In this document: piece by piece, positions 34,820 to 43,500 of the stretch
Numbering within the stretch: the first letter of the stretch is position 1
Layout: the number at the start of each line of letters is the position of its first letter
Program-made: the position numbers and the translations under genes
Notes under the pieces: model-generated
Told to the model about the DNA's origin: nothing
Databases searched by the model: none
Seen by the model: only the letters and a program-made list of their open reading frames with translations
Assembly: GCF_000174415.1 (NCBI RefSeq)
Contig: NZ_ACJM01000005.1
Coordinates: 145,084-209,083 of the forward strand
DNA from: Dethiobacter alkaliphilus AHT 1
Lineage (GTDB): Bacteria; Bacillota; Dethiobacteria; Dethiobacterales; Dethiobacteraceae
DNA length: 64,000 bases
Direction of reading: 5' to 3'

Positions 34820-35496
34820 ATGGAAAAGGCCATTGAAGTTCAAGATCTGTTTAAAACATTTCAGCTGGGTACGGTGGATGTGGAAGTATTAAAAAGATAA
34901 ATCTGCAGGTGCAAAAGGGTGAGTTTGTTTCCATTATGGGTCCTTCCGGTTCAGGTAAAAGCACACTGCTGTATCTGCTGGGCGGACTGGATAAACCCAC
35001 TTCCGGATCCATTAAGGTAAACGGCAAGGAGCTGGCGGTGATGAATGACCGCCAGGAAAGTGTGATGCGCCGCCGCGACATCGGTTTTGTCTTCCAGTTC
35101 TACAATCTGATTCAGAATCTGAACGTGGAAGAAAACATTATGGTTCCCATCCTCTTAGACGGCAAAAAGGTTAAAGACTATAAGGAACGGTTGGAGGAAA
35201 TCCTGCAAATCGTCGGTTTAGCAGACCGCAGGAACCATACACCCCGGGAGCTCTCCGGCGGCCAGCAGCAGCGGGTGGCCATCGCCCGGGCACTGATTAA
35301 CGACCCGGATATCATCCTGGCCGACGAGCCCACCGGGAACTTAGACAGCAAGACCAGTGAGGAAGTTTTGGAACTGTTGCAAAAGATCAGCAAAGTAAAG
35401 GGCAAGACTGTGGTACAGGTAACACACTCCACGGAAGCAGCGGCCTACGGCAATCGGATAATTAATGTTAAAGACGGAAGGGTGACAGTAGCATGA
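34820..35496 (+). CDS. MacB/LolD-type ABC ATPase with an apparent -1 frameshift
   Basis: ATG 34820 follows AGGAGG and encodes [20 protein letters not shown]..., but the frame hits TAA at 34898-34900. The ATPase sequence resumes one frame back after the AAAAA run at 34891-34895 ([23 protein letters not shown]). A single extra A would restore a protein of about 225 residues. Walker [11 protein letters not shown]-loop [12 protein letters not shown], signature [15 protein letters not shown] and Walker [13 protein letters not shown] are intact. The position between permease and HlyD-like protein makes it the motor of this exporter. An internal GTG at 34909 would lose beta-strand 1 and is unlikely to be functional. 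Confidence 0.82.
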
Positions 35497-36275
35497 AAAA
35501 ATCAATCTTAACTCTGGTGATTTTAGTGTCGGTGGCCTTATTGGCCGCAGGTTGTACAGGAACCACGGAAGCAGGAACGAACGGGCAGGAAGAAGTTGAA
35601 GTGGTGCAGGCGCAAACAGTGGAAGCGTTTGGCAATGTAGTGGCATTGGCGGAAAAAAACATCATCGTTGATTTTCCCGCTCTGGTAGAGGAAGTTCATG
35701 TCAGAGAAGGCCAGCAGGTAGAAGAAGAAGAGACGTTAATCACCTTGGACCTGACTGAATACAACGCTCAGATTGAAAACAAGGAGCGGGAGCTGAAAAT
35801 TGCCCGCCTGGAGTTGGACCGTACCAGCGGCACCACCCTGCGTAATATGCAGCGGGAAAGAATTGCCGCCCTGGAGCTGGAACTCTCCCTGCTGGAAGAA
35901 AAACTGGCCAAATCCTACCTTGATGAAGAAACCCTCATTGCCGATTTTAAGTCCGGCGTCATCTATGACATCGTCCCCCGGCCCGGCGACATGTTAGCTC
36001 CCGGCAGCAAAGTGTTCTCGGTAATGGAACTTGATAACCTCACCGTGGAAGCCAACATCTTTGAAGAATTTATTAAAGATGTGGAAATCGGCGCTCTGGT
36101 AACAATTATCCCTCTGGCCGACAGAACCCAGGAATACCAAGGTGAAGTAACAGCCATCTCCGCCAAAGCAATCAACAAAAACGGCGAAACCGTAGTCCCG
36201 GTCCAAATCTCCATCACCGACAACGACGGCTTCCTCAAACCAAACTTCAACGTCGACGTCATCATCGAAATGTAA
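35493..36275 (+). CDS. HlyD/MacA-like periplasmic adaptor lipoprotein
   Basis: 260 residues. Lipoprotein signal with lipobox LLAAGC (Cys about 21). A lipoyl-like half (KNIIVDFPALVEEVHVREGQQVEEEETLITLD), an alpha-helical hairpin of about 55 residues (YNAQIENKERELKIARLELDRT...LLEEKLAK), the second lipoyl half (GVIYDIVPRPGDMLAPGSKVFSVMELD) and a beta-barrel domain with TAISAKAINKNGETVVPVQ. This is the membrane-fusion/adaptor order seen in MacA. Its start overlaps the ATPase stop by 4 bp, completing a MacAB-like exporter for a Gram-positive cell. Confidence 0.88.
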   Translation: MKKSILTLVILVSVALLAAGCTGTTEAGTNGQEEVEVVQAQTVEAFGNVVALAEKNIIVDFPALVEEVHVREGQQVEEEETLITLDLTEYNAQIENKERELKIARLELDRTSGTTLRNMQRERIAALELELSLLEEKLAKSYLDEETLIADFKSGVIYDIVPRPGDMLAPGSKVFSVMELDNLTVEANIFEEFIKDVEIGALVTIIPLADRTQEYQGEVTAISAKAINKNGETVVPVQISITDNDGFLKPNFNVDVIIEM

Positions 36276-36276
36276 A

Positions 36277-36343
36277 TGAGACAAAGGGGACAGGTGATTT
36301 TGTCTCACAAAAAGTGGACAGAGGGACAGGTTTATTTGTCCAC
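36277..36343. repeat. Two tandem palindromic units with shared core GGGACAGGT
   Basis: Unit 1 (36277-36307) has arms TGAGACAAA/TTTGTCTCA; unit 2 (36314-36343) has arms GTGGACA/TGTCCAC. Both enclose GGGACAGGTNNAT-like cores, although the arms differ, so structure rather than arm sequence is kept. The GGACA element recalls the ends of the 37974 and 38869 repeats. Confidence 0.6.
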
Positions 36344-36501
36344 AAAACAGGCTTCCCCAGCGAAAAACTTCGGGGGAAGCCTTTCCCATATGTATCGGCT
36401 TTGCCAATAAAGTGCCAAGACATTATAGATAAGAACAATCACTGCATAGCCGCCCTCCGTGTTATAATTTGCTTGGGATTATAAGACAGGAGGGTTTTTG
36501 C

Positions 36502-36969
36502 TTGCGAAATGAAGTCAGTGTAAATAAAGTAAAACAGGATGCAGAAGACATGTTCAGACGGGGTGATTTCTATTGTTCCGAATCCATTATCAAATCTGTT
36601 AAAGATAACTTCGCCATTGATATGCCCGATGAGATCATTGCCATGGCCTCTGGTTTTCCGGTGGGGATCGGCAAGTCCAAATGTGTCTGCGGAGCCGTTT
36701 CCGGCGGTGTGATGGCCTTGGGCTACTTTTTTGGCCGCACAACCGGAGGCGACCCTAAAGTCCAGAAAACATTGGAGTTGGCCAATGAGCTACAGCAAAG
36801 CTTTAAAGATAACCATCAACATCTTTGCTGCCGCATTCTAACTAAAGGTATGGATATGGCAGCAGGGGAGCATAAAGACCAATGTGTCTCCTTTACCGGC
36901 GAGATTGCCGAGAAAGTGGCGGCCATTGTGGTGCGGGAGCAGGGCCTTGTGAATCTGGATGAACAATAG
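36502..36969 (+). CDS. C_GCAxxG_C_C family protein (cytosolic)
   Basis: 155 residues. The motif order is YCSESIIKSVKD (C), KCVCGAVSGGVMALGYFFGR (GCxxG-type centre as CGAVSGG), HLCCRILTKGM (paired Cys) and QCVSFTGEIAEKV (final C), the C_GCAxxG_C_C pattern of small redox-associated proteins. No signal peptide, unlike the Tat-exported relative at 22274. TTG at 36502 follows AGGAGGG; an upstream ATG reading is unsupported. It lies 11 bp before the TDT transporter, so the two are likely co-transcribed. Confidence 0.85.
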   Translation: MRNEVSVNKVKQDAEDMFRRGDFYCSESIIKSVKDNFAIDMPDEIIAMASGFPVGIGKSKCVCGAVSGGVMALGYFFGRTTGGDPKVQKTLELANELQQSFKDNHQHLCCRILTKGMDMAAGEHKDQCVSFTGEIAEKVAAIVVREQGLVNLDEQ

Positions 36970-36980
36970 GGAGGTAGCTT

Positions 36981-37961
36981 ATGGGTAAAGTTATTCAGAA
37001 GATACCAATTCCCATTGCCGGCTTAATGCTGGGCATGGCTGCTCTGGGAAATTTACTGGGTGCTTACGGAAGTGCGTACAGAAACATTTTCGGCTTATTG
37101 GCCGGAGTTATTTTTGTGTTACTGGTGAGCAAGTTCGTAACTACCCCGCAGTGTCTGCGGGAGGGCTTTGATAATCCGGTGGTGGCCAGTGTCACACCTA
37201 CATTTTCTATGGGCATTATGCTATTATCCACCTATCTGCTGCCCTACACCTATTCAGTGGCCTATGGGGTATGGCTCTTTGGTGTACTGCTGCACATCGG
37301 ACTCATTGCTTACTTTACCAAGAGATACATTGTTGGTTTTAACATAAAAAAAGTTTTTCCCAGCTACTTTATTGTGTATGTGGGCATTGTGGTTGCCAGT
37401 GTGACAGCCCCAGCCTATAATTTGTTGGCTCTGGGGCAGGCATTGTTCTGGTTTGGCTTTGCTGCTAACTTAGTATTACTGCCAATTGTGTTTTATCGCT
37501 TCTTCATTATTAAAGAAATCCCGGAAGCAGCCTTGCCTACCACCATCATTTTTGCAGCTCCTACCAGCCTCTGTCTGGCAGGGTATTTAAATTCTTTTCC
37601 GGAAAAGAATATGGCGGTATTGGGATTTTTGGTTTCCCTGTCTTTATTGCTAATCGTATTTGCATTGTCTTATCTGCCTAAATTACTGAAACTTCAGTTC
37701 TATCCCAGCTACTCCGCCTTTACTTTTCCCATTGTTATCAGCGCCATCGGCATGAAAGGTGCAAATGCCGCTTTCATAGCAGGCGGACTGCAGCTACCCC
37801 TGCTGGTGCATGTGGCAACGTTTCTGGAAGTTATCGCCGTTTTGTTGGTAGTCTATGTCTTTGCGCGTTACATTGGGCATCTGCTACCACTGCGCCAAGT
37901 GGCTACCCAACAAGTGCCAATCCCATCCCCAAAAACAAATAATGGAAGCACTTCAATCTGA
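36981..37961 (+). CDS. TDT-family transporter (TehA/SLAC1-like)
   Basis: 326 residues with ten hydrophobic segments. KIPIPIAGLMLGMAALGNLLGAYG is the typical TM1 of TDT proteins, and NPVVASVTPTFSMGIMLLSTYLLPY the TM2-TM3 region. The family moves anions such as C4-dicarboxylates, tellurite or sulfite, or acts as an anion channel; substrate not assigned. ATG at 36981 follows GGGAGG. Ends in a terminator at 37937-37978 that overlaps the coding end. Confidence 0.83.
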   Translation: MGKVIQKIPIPIAGLMLGMAALGNLLGAYGSAYRNIFGLLAGVIFVLLVSKFVTTPQCLREGFDNPVVASVTPTFSMGIMLLSTYLLPYTYSVAYGVWLFGVLLHIGLIAYFTKRYIVGFNIKKVFPSYFIVYVGIVVASVTAPAYNLLALGQALFWFGFAANLVLLPIVFYRFFIIKEIPEAALPTTIIFAAPTSLCLAGYLNSFPEKNMAVLGFLVSLSLLLIVFALSYLPKLLKLQFYPSYSAFTFPIVISAIGMKGANAAFIAGGLQLPLLVHVATFLEVIAVLLVVYVFARYIGHLLPLRQVATQQVPIPSPKTNNGSTSI

Positions 37962-37978
37962 AGTGCTTCCATTATTTT
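37937..37978 (+). terminator. Terminator of the TDT transporter gene
   Basis: 19-bp stem (37937-37955 with 37959-37977), 3-nt loop; it includes the stop codon region. Confidence 0.85.
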
Positions 37979-38084
37979 GTGGACATAGAAAACCCGCCTG
38001 CCTCGCAGATGGTCCATCTGACCATTTTTCATTGACAGGGCTTTGGCGAATAAATACAAAAAAAGGTCCGTCCCCGAATTGCAC
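37974..38084 (+). repeat. Structured repeat, copy A (left of vapBC)
   Basis: 111 bp beginning ATTTTGTGGACATAG and ending with AAAAAAAGGTCCGTCCCC plus GAATTGCAC. Both ends match copy B (38869-38956) at 20 of 21 and about 24 of 25 positions. Inside, CAGATGG/CCATCTG (38006-38020) forms a hairpin; the corresponding copy-B hairpin has different bases but still pairs. Confidence 0.75.
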
Positions 38085-38105
38085 AATATAGGGTCCGTGG
38101 TATGT

Positions 38106-38510
38106 TTATTCGGGAGGGATAAGGGTAACTTGCAAACGTTTGAAGTCTTCATCAAAGGAGCAGACAGGTTCCCCTCTCCGGCGTGCCGCTGCTGCCAGAT
38201 ATGCATCTACAAAGTCTATATTTTGCGCAGTCATTTGAGTCAAAGCCTCCAGGAGCAGTTCAGGTTCTTCAGCAAGGATTCCGTCTGCATTGATAAGTGG
38301 AATTAATACATCACTGACTTCTTGTTTTGAATACCGGTAGAAAGATGTTAAGGTCCATACGGCTTCAGCCATTACCAGTACTGAAAGACATAATGATACT
38401 TCCCCCGCTTCTGCACGCCTAAACAGTGAAAGGGCTTTTCTTGCCATTTCGGGGGGATCTCCGGTAATAAATCTTAACAGGACATTTGTATCTAACCATA
38501 GATTATTCAT
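38106..38510 (-). CDS. VapC-type PIN-domain toxin
   Basis: 134 residues. Acidic PIN-domain residues: Asp7 in LDTNVLLRFITGD, Glu near 49 (VMAEAVWTL), Asp near 99-102 (DFVDAYLAAAA) and Asp near 120 (SFDEDFKRL). PIN toxins are Mg-dependent RNases, often cutting initiator tRNA or rRNA. The start overlaps the antitoxin gene by 8 bp (antitoxin first), the standard vapBC arrangement. The pair lies between two direct repeats. Confidence 0.92.
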   Translation of the reverse strand: MNNLWLDTNVLLRFITGDPPEMARKALSLFRRAEAGEVSLCLSVLVMAEAVWTLTSFYRYSKQEVSDVLIPLINADGILAEEPELLLEALTQMTAQNIDFVDAYLAAAARRRGEPVCSFDEDFKRLQVTLIPPE

Positions 38511-38766
38511 CTTCTTTATTATCCCTGCTGTAAGAGGTGAGTGTTTCTGTCACTTCACGGCGGGTTTCTTCTTTGTTTTTATAAGGGCGAGTGGCGGGCA
38601 GGGTGCCGTATAGATTTGTTAAATTAATTTTTTTCAGCGGCTTCACCGTTACTTCTTTGCCGCTAATGTCGAAAGTAATATAGTCACCATAACCAACCTC
38701 GAGTTTTTCCCGTACCTCTTTGGGGACGGTTATTTGGCCCTTACCAGTAATCTTGGCCTTAATCAT
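38503..38766 (-). CDS. VapB-type antitoxin, AbrB/MazE-like DNA-binding
   Basis: 87 residues. The N-terminal 45 residues are a swapped-hairpin AbrB domain (KAKITGKGQITVPKEVREKLEVGYGDYITF); the charged C-terminal tail would wrap around the VapC toxin and block its active site. ATG at 38766 follows AAGGAGTG. An inverted repeat over the promoter (38778-38815) is the likely autoregulatory operator. Confidence 0.92.
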   Translation of the reverse strand: MIKAKITGKGQITVPKEVREKLEVGYGDYITFDISGKEVTVKPLKKINLTNLYGTLPATRPYKNKEETRREVTETLTSYSRDNKEDE

Positions 38767-38777
38767 GGTATCACTCC

Positions 38778-38815
38778 TTACATGTTTATAGTATCATTAC
38801 ATTATTGGCATGTAA
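38778..38815 (-). promoter_or_regulatory. vapBC promoter and inverted-repeat operator
   Basis: TTACATG (38778-38784) and CATGTAA (38809-38815) are inverted, 31 bp apart (three helical turns). On the minus strand a -35 TTTACA, a 17-bp spacer and a -10 TACTAT lie between and over them. Confidence 0.6.
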
Positions 38816-38868
38816 AGAATCTTTGTATAGCTTTCTTGTTTATGTGACCGAAAGGAAATAATGCTGGA

Positions 38869-38956
38869 ATTTTGTGGACATAGCAAACTGCCTGTCCTCG
38901 TAGAGGGTTCCTCTGTCCTGTTAGAGTGCAAAAAAAGGTCCGTCCCCGATTTGCAC
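38869..38956 (+). repeat. Structured repeat, copy B (right of vapBC)
   Basis: 88 bp in the same orientation as copy A. Begins ATTTTGTGGACATAG and ends with GTGCAAA (38926-38932) / TTTGCAC (38950-38956) around AGGTCCGTCCCC. The internal hairpin TAGAGG/CCTCTG replaces the CAGATGG/CCATCTG of copy A, so base changes preserve pairing. Confidence 0.75.
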
Positions 38957-39067
38957 CGATTTGCGCGCGATTTCGGAGTGGATGCAGGGAATGGGGGAGG
39001 GATAGCGAATAGGAAAGGACTGGGGCAAAATTTCTGCGTTTTTTACGCTAGAGAGGGGGGACTGCCT

Positions 39068-40486
39068 GTGGGCCTGATTATAGGTATTTATATTTTGGCT
39101 ATTTTGGTTATAGTGTTTTACTTGGGCAGAAGGGTGCAGTCTTCCGATGACTTCTTTCTGGCTGGCAGAAAGCTGAATTGGTTGGTGGCGGGGGGAAGCA
39201 TTGTGGCCACCGCCGTGGGGGGCGCTGTTGTTATAGGGCATCCGGGCGCTTTCTATACTTACGGTTTGGCCTGGTACTTTGTACCGCTGGGCGGAATGAT
39301 TGCATCTTTGTTTATGGCTTTTTTTGTGGTGGAGCGGGTGAGAGCGCTAAATCAGCATACGGTGCCGGATTTGTTGGCACTGCGCTATGATGATAAGGCC
39401 AGAACCGCAGCAGCAATTCTGATTATTATTGCAGACATTGCCATCATCTGTACCCAGATTATGGCTTTTGCCGGCATCCTGGCCGGTTTTCTTGGTGTTT
39501 CGCCCAATGCGGCAGCACTGATGGGTGCTGTCCTGTTTGTTGTCACCGCTTTGGGTGGGGGCTTAATGGGCATTGCCTTCACCGATGCCATTCAGGGTTT
39601 GCTTATCTCGGTGGGGCTTGTGGTTATTGCCTTGTTGGTCATCGGCAGTGGTGGCGGGATAACCGCCATTTCTGCGCAGCTCCCCGCAGAATTTTTTCAG
39701 CCCTTTGCAGCTATGCCTGCCCATTTGGTCTTGGGCAATGTGCTGTCTGTGGTGGGAATTACCCTGGCCAGTCAATCCACGGTGTTTCAGCGGATTAATG
39801 CCGTAAAATCTCCGCAGGAGGCCAAAAAAGCGGGATTCTTAACAGCAGCAGGTATGTTTATTTTGACAGGGCTAATAATCCCTGTTATTGGTTATTCTGC
39901 CCGGGTGATACTGGGGCCTGGTGTGGAGCTGGATAATGTGGCGGGGGCGCTTATCAGCGCGGTGCTGCCTGACTGGGCGGGGGCCTTGTTTATAGCGGTT
40001 GTTGTGGGTGCTATTTTAACCACCACCAACTCAATTCTACTCAGTACCAGCATGAATGTAATAAAAGATTTGTATGAAGGGGCATTGCAAAAGAGCGTGA
40101 CAGACCGGGCGCGCTTAAACGGAGGCCGGCTTACCGTTGTTATTATCGGCACTGCCGCATTTCTTATGACGCTCACCATGCCCACTATAATTGATGCCAT
40201 AATTTTTGCCTATACCATGACCGCCATTTTAATTGTACCCATCTATATCGGCTTGTTTTGGCGCCGCCCCGGTGCTTCCGGCGGGATGCTCAGTATTTTG
40301 CTGGGGGGGATGGCCACTTTAATCTGGCAGTTTGTCCTGCGCCAACCCTGGGGCATTCATGCGGTAATACCCGGCCTTGTTTTTGCATTGGTGGGTCTGG
40401 CGCTGGGCTGTTTGTCGGAGCCCCTTTCTGCGGCCCGCTGGCAGATTATTAGCCCCGATAAAAATAAAGCTAATCTTAAAGCGTAA
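39068..40486 (+). CDS. Sodium:solute symporter (SSS/SLC5 family)
   Basis: 472 residues with about 13 membrane segments. RRVQSSDDFFLAGRKLNWLVAGGSIVATAVGGAVVIGHPG is the classic SSS N-terminal region (sodium-binding TM1), and HTVPDLLALRYDD the following loop. GTG at 39068 is chosen because it lies 7 nt after GAGAGGGGGG and directly before TM1; the longer frame from 38861 translates the repeat element. Substrates of the family include proline, betaines, sugars and carboxylates; none can be assigned. It stands directly before the activator gene. Confidence 0.87.
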   Translation: MGLIIGIYILAILVIVFYLGRRVQSSDDFFLAGRKLNWLVAGGSIVATAVGGAVVIGHPGAFYTYGLAWYFVPLGGMIASLFMAFFVVERVRALNQHTVPDLLALRYDDKARTAAAILIIIADIAIICTQIMAFAGILAGFLGVSPNAAALMGAVLFVVTALGGGLMGIAFTDAIQGLLISVGLVVIALLVIGSGGGITAISAQLPAEFFQPFAAMPAHLVLGNVLSVVGITLASQSTVFQRINAVKSPQEAKKAGFLTAAGMFILTGLIIPVIGYSARVILGPGVELDNVAGALISAVLPDWAGALFIAVVVGAILTTTNSILLSTSMNVIKDLYEGALQKSVTDRARLNGGRLTVVIIGTAAFLMTLTMPTIIDAIIFAYTMTAILIVPIYIGLFWRRPGASGGMLSILLGGMATLIWQFVLRQPWGIHAVIPGLVFALVGLALGCLSEPLSAARWQIISPDKNKANLKA

Positions 40487-40568
40487 AAGGCAGGACTCCT
40501 TTTTTTAGAGAGAGAATATACTAACAAAGATGTTTCTGAACCGTAACAAATTCCGGGAGGGGAAAAAA

Positions 40569-43500
40569 TTGTCTCTTTCAGATCGAATCCTGGCTTCAAA
40601 ACTCCTTGCGCCGCGCACCGGTGTAAGGTTATTAGCGCGTCCCCGACTCCTGGAGAAGTTTACGGATTACCAGTCTCGTAAGCTTACCCTGATTTCAGCG
40701 CCGGCGGGTTATGGCAAAACGGTGCTTATTTCTCAGTTTGCCGGTCAGGTGAAAGCGCAGGTGGTTTGGTATCAGCTGGACCATTTCGACAATGACCTGG
40801 CTCTTTTTGTGCAGCATTTGTTGGCGGGAATAGAGAAGCATTTGCCCGGCCTGGGTGTGGAGATAATGGATTTGGTGGAGCGCGGCACGGATCTGCAAAA
40901 AGAACTGCGCCGTATCACCACTGCCCTGGTAAACAGCCTGACTGCCAACCTGGAAGAAGAAATGATTTTAGTCATAGATGATTATCATGCCATTGAGGAA
41001 GAAGCTGTGCATGGTTTTATGGAGCAACTGTTGGAGTACCTGCCGGACAAGGTGCATATGGTTTTGTCCAGCCGCACTTTACCGCCTCTGCATTTGGGCC
41101 GTCTGAAAATCGCCGGGTTAATGGAGGAAATTAACCTGGAGGATTTACGGTTTAGAACCGATGAAATCAGCGGTTTTTTGCTGGCGGAGAATAACGAGCC
41201 GGTCTCCGGTGAAACCATTTCCTATTTGGATGAGGAAACGGGCGGCTGGGCAGCAGCTCTGCGTCTGGCGGGACTTTCCATAAACAGTGTCAAGGTGCGG
41301 CAGAAAGCGTCGGCGCGGCGGACCAACTCCCATCGCAAAGAAATATACCATTATCTGGCCTCCGAGGTGCTGCAGAACCTGCCCCAGGATTTGGCTGATT
41401 TTGTTCAATCCACAGCAGTCTTAGATTTTATGACTCCCCAAATCTGTGATCTTTTCCTGGACAGAGACGATTCATATGAAGTTCTGGATTCTTTGGAAGA
41501 ACAGAATCTTTTTGCCGTGGTAGGCGAAGGAGATGTGTACCGTTACCATCACCTTTTCCGGGATTTTCTGCTGAGCCGGTTGGGTGAAAAGAAGAGTAAT
41601 CTGCTGCAAAAAGCGGGGCAGTGTTATTTACAGGCCGGGTATCCGGTTCGGGCTGTGGAGTGTTTTCTGGGTGCCGGTGACTTTGGCCGGGCGGTGCATG
41701 CGGTGGAAAATGTGGCCGGCACCATGCTTTTGCACAGCCGTTGGCAAACGGTGCGGCGCTGGCTGCAGAGTATTCCTGAGGATATAAAACAAGAGCATCC
41801 CAAAATGCTGCTCTTTGAAGGTGTGGTGCTGTTAAACAGCGGCCGGCTTGAACAGGCGGAAGGCTTAATCAGGCAGGCTGCCGAGGCGCTTGCCCAAACC
41901 GGGGACCAGGACGGGATTTTTCAGACCAAGCTTTACCTGGCACGGATTCTCCGTTCCCGGGGAGATTACGGGCAAAGCATGCAGATGCTGGAGGAGATTT
42001 TGCCCCAATTTGCCGGGCGCCCCGTGGCAGAGTGGTATGATATGACCATGGAGTATTCCCTGGTGCTTGGCATGCGCGGTGAATTGGATAAGGCGGTTCA
42101 CCTTTTGAATCAGGCTCTCACCCTGGCGGAACAGGAAGGGGAAGTCCATATTGCAGCCCAGCTGGTGGAAAGGCTGGGTGAAATACATTTTATTAAAGGA
42201 GATTACTCCAAGGCGGTAACCGTTCATCACCGCGCGGCGGAAATGGCTCCTGAGCAGGAGCGTCAGTCATTTCTTTTGCGCGACAGCATTGCCACCATCT
42301 ATCATGACTGGGGCGATTTGGACCAGGCGCTGGAATATGCCCAAAACAGCCTAAAAGCCAAAGAACAGCTGGGGATGACGGAAGCCTTGCCTTATGCCCT
42401 GCAGCAGTTGGCCGTGGTGCAGGCCGCCTTGGGCCAGTTTGATGTAGCGGAAGAAAATTTTATGCGTTCCATAGATTTGGCCGGGCAACTGGGTGGGGAA
42501 ATATTTTTCCAGGCCCGCAGCAAAGCGCTTTACGGCCGTTTTCTGGGAAGCCGCGGCAGGTTGGAAGAAGCCCGGCAGCTGGTTGATGAGGCGCTGGAGA
42601 TGGCCAGAGGCCAGTCCCAGTTTATCTATGCCGTCTGTCTGCAGGCTGCAGCTCCCGTATTTATCTGGCAGGGGGAACCACAAAAAGGCGCCGCTATGCT
42701 GGAGCAGGCGCTGAGTGTCCTTGAGCAGATTGGTGCCAAGTACTCCATTTGTGTTACCTGTGCATTTTTGGCTCTGGCCAAAAGACAGCTGGGCGAAGAC
42801 GCGGCGGCGCAAAATTATGCGGTTCGCTGCCTGGAGCTGGCGGCTCCGGAAAGCTGCATTCAGCTGTTTGTGGCCAATCCGGAAATGATGCTGCCGGTGG
42901 TTCGGGTTGGACTGGAAAAAGGTTTGGCGCCCGAATTTGTAAAAGAGATTATCCGGAGAATGGGAGAGCAGGCAGCAGAGATGCTGGCCGAACTGGCAGT
43001 TCATCCCGATCCCGCTGTAAGACGGCGGGTGATTGCACCGCTGGCCATAATTGGCCGGGAACAGGCGGTGAAGAAAATGCTCTCCGACGTTGATGAAGGT
43101 GTTCGGGATCAGGCATTGGCGGTGGCGCAAACCTTTGCCCAACCACCGAAGGCCGAGGCCCGCCCGGTAAAGCAGGAAACTCAGCCCCACCCCTTTGCCA
43201 GAGAAGCGTGTCTGCAGGTAAGTTGCCTGGGTGCTTTTCATGTCAGTGGCGGGGAAAAAGAAGTGGCCTGGCGCACCACCAAGGCCCGGGATTTGTTTGC
43301 CTATCTGATTCATCACCGGGAAAAGCCGGTGCAAAAAGAAAAAATTTTGGAGGACCTGTGGCCGGAAACCGATCCGGAACAGGCATCCACGTTGTTTCAT
43401 ACCAACCTGTATCAGCTGCGCAGAGCGGTGAAGAACGTTGCCGGGGAGCAGCCGGTGCGGCATAAGAGCGGCCAGTACCGACTGGATGAAGAGATGTTTT

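Larger units (their letters stand above)
38767..39067. other. Intergenic stretch between vapB and the SSS symporter gene
   Basis: Holds the vapB promoter/operator (38778-38815), repeat copy B (38869-38956), then about 110 bp without a recognisable element except GAGAGGGGGG before the symporter start. An open frame continues upstream of the symporter through the repeat from 38861 but looks non-coding. Confidence 0.7.

Noticed and set aside
38861..39067. N-terminal extension of the SSS symporter frame
   Set aside because: The extension translates repeat copy B and has no ribosome binding site; GTG 39068 has one and starts at the conserved first membrane segment.
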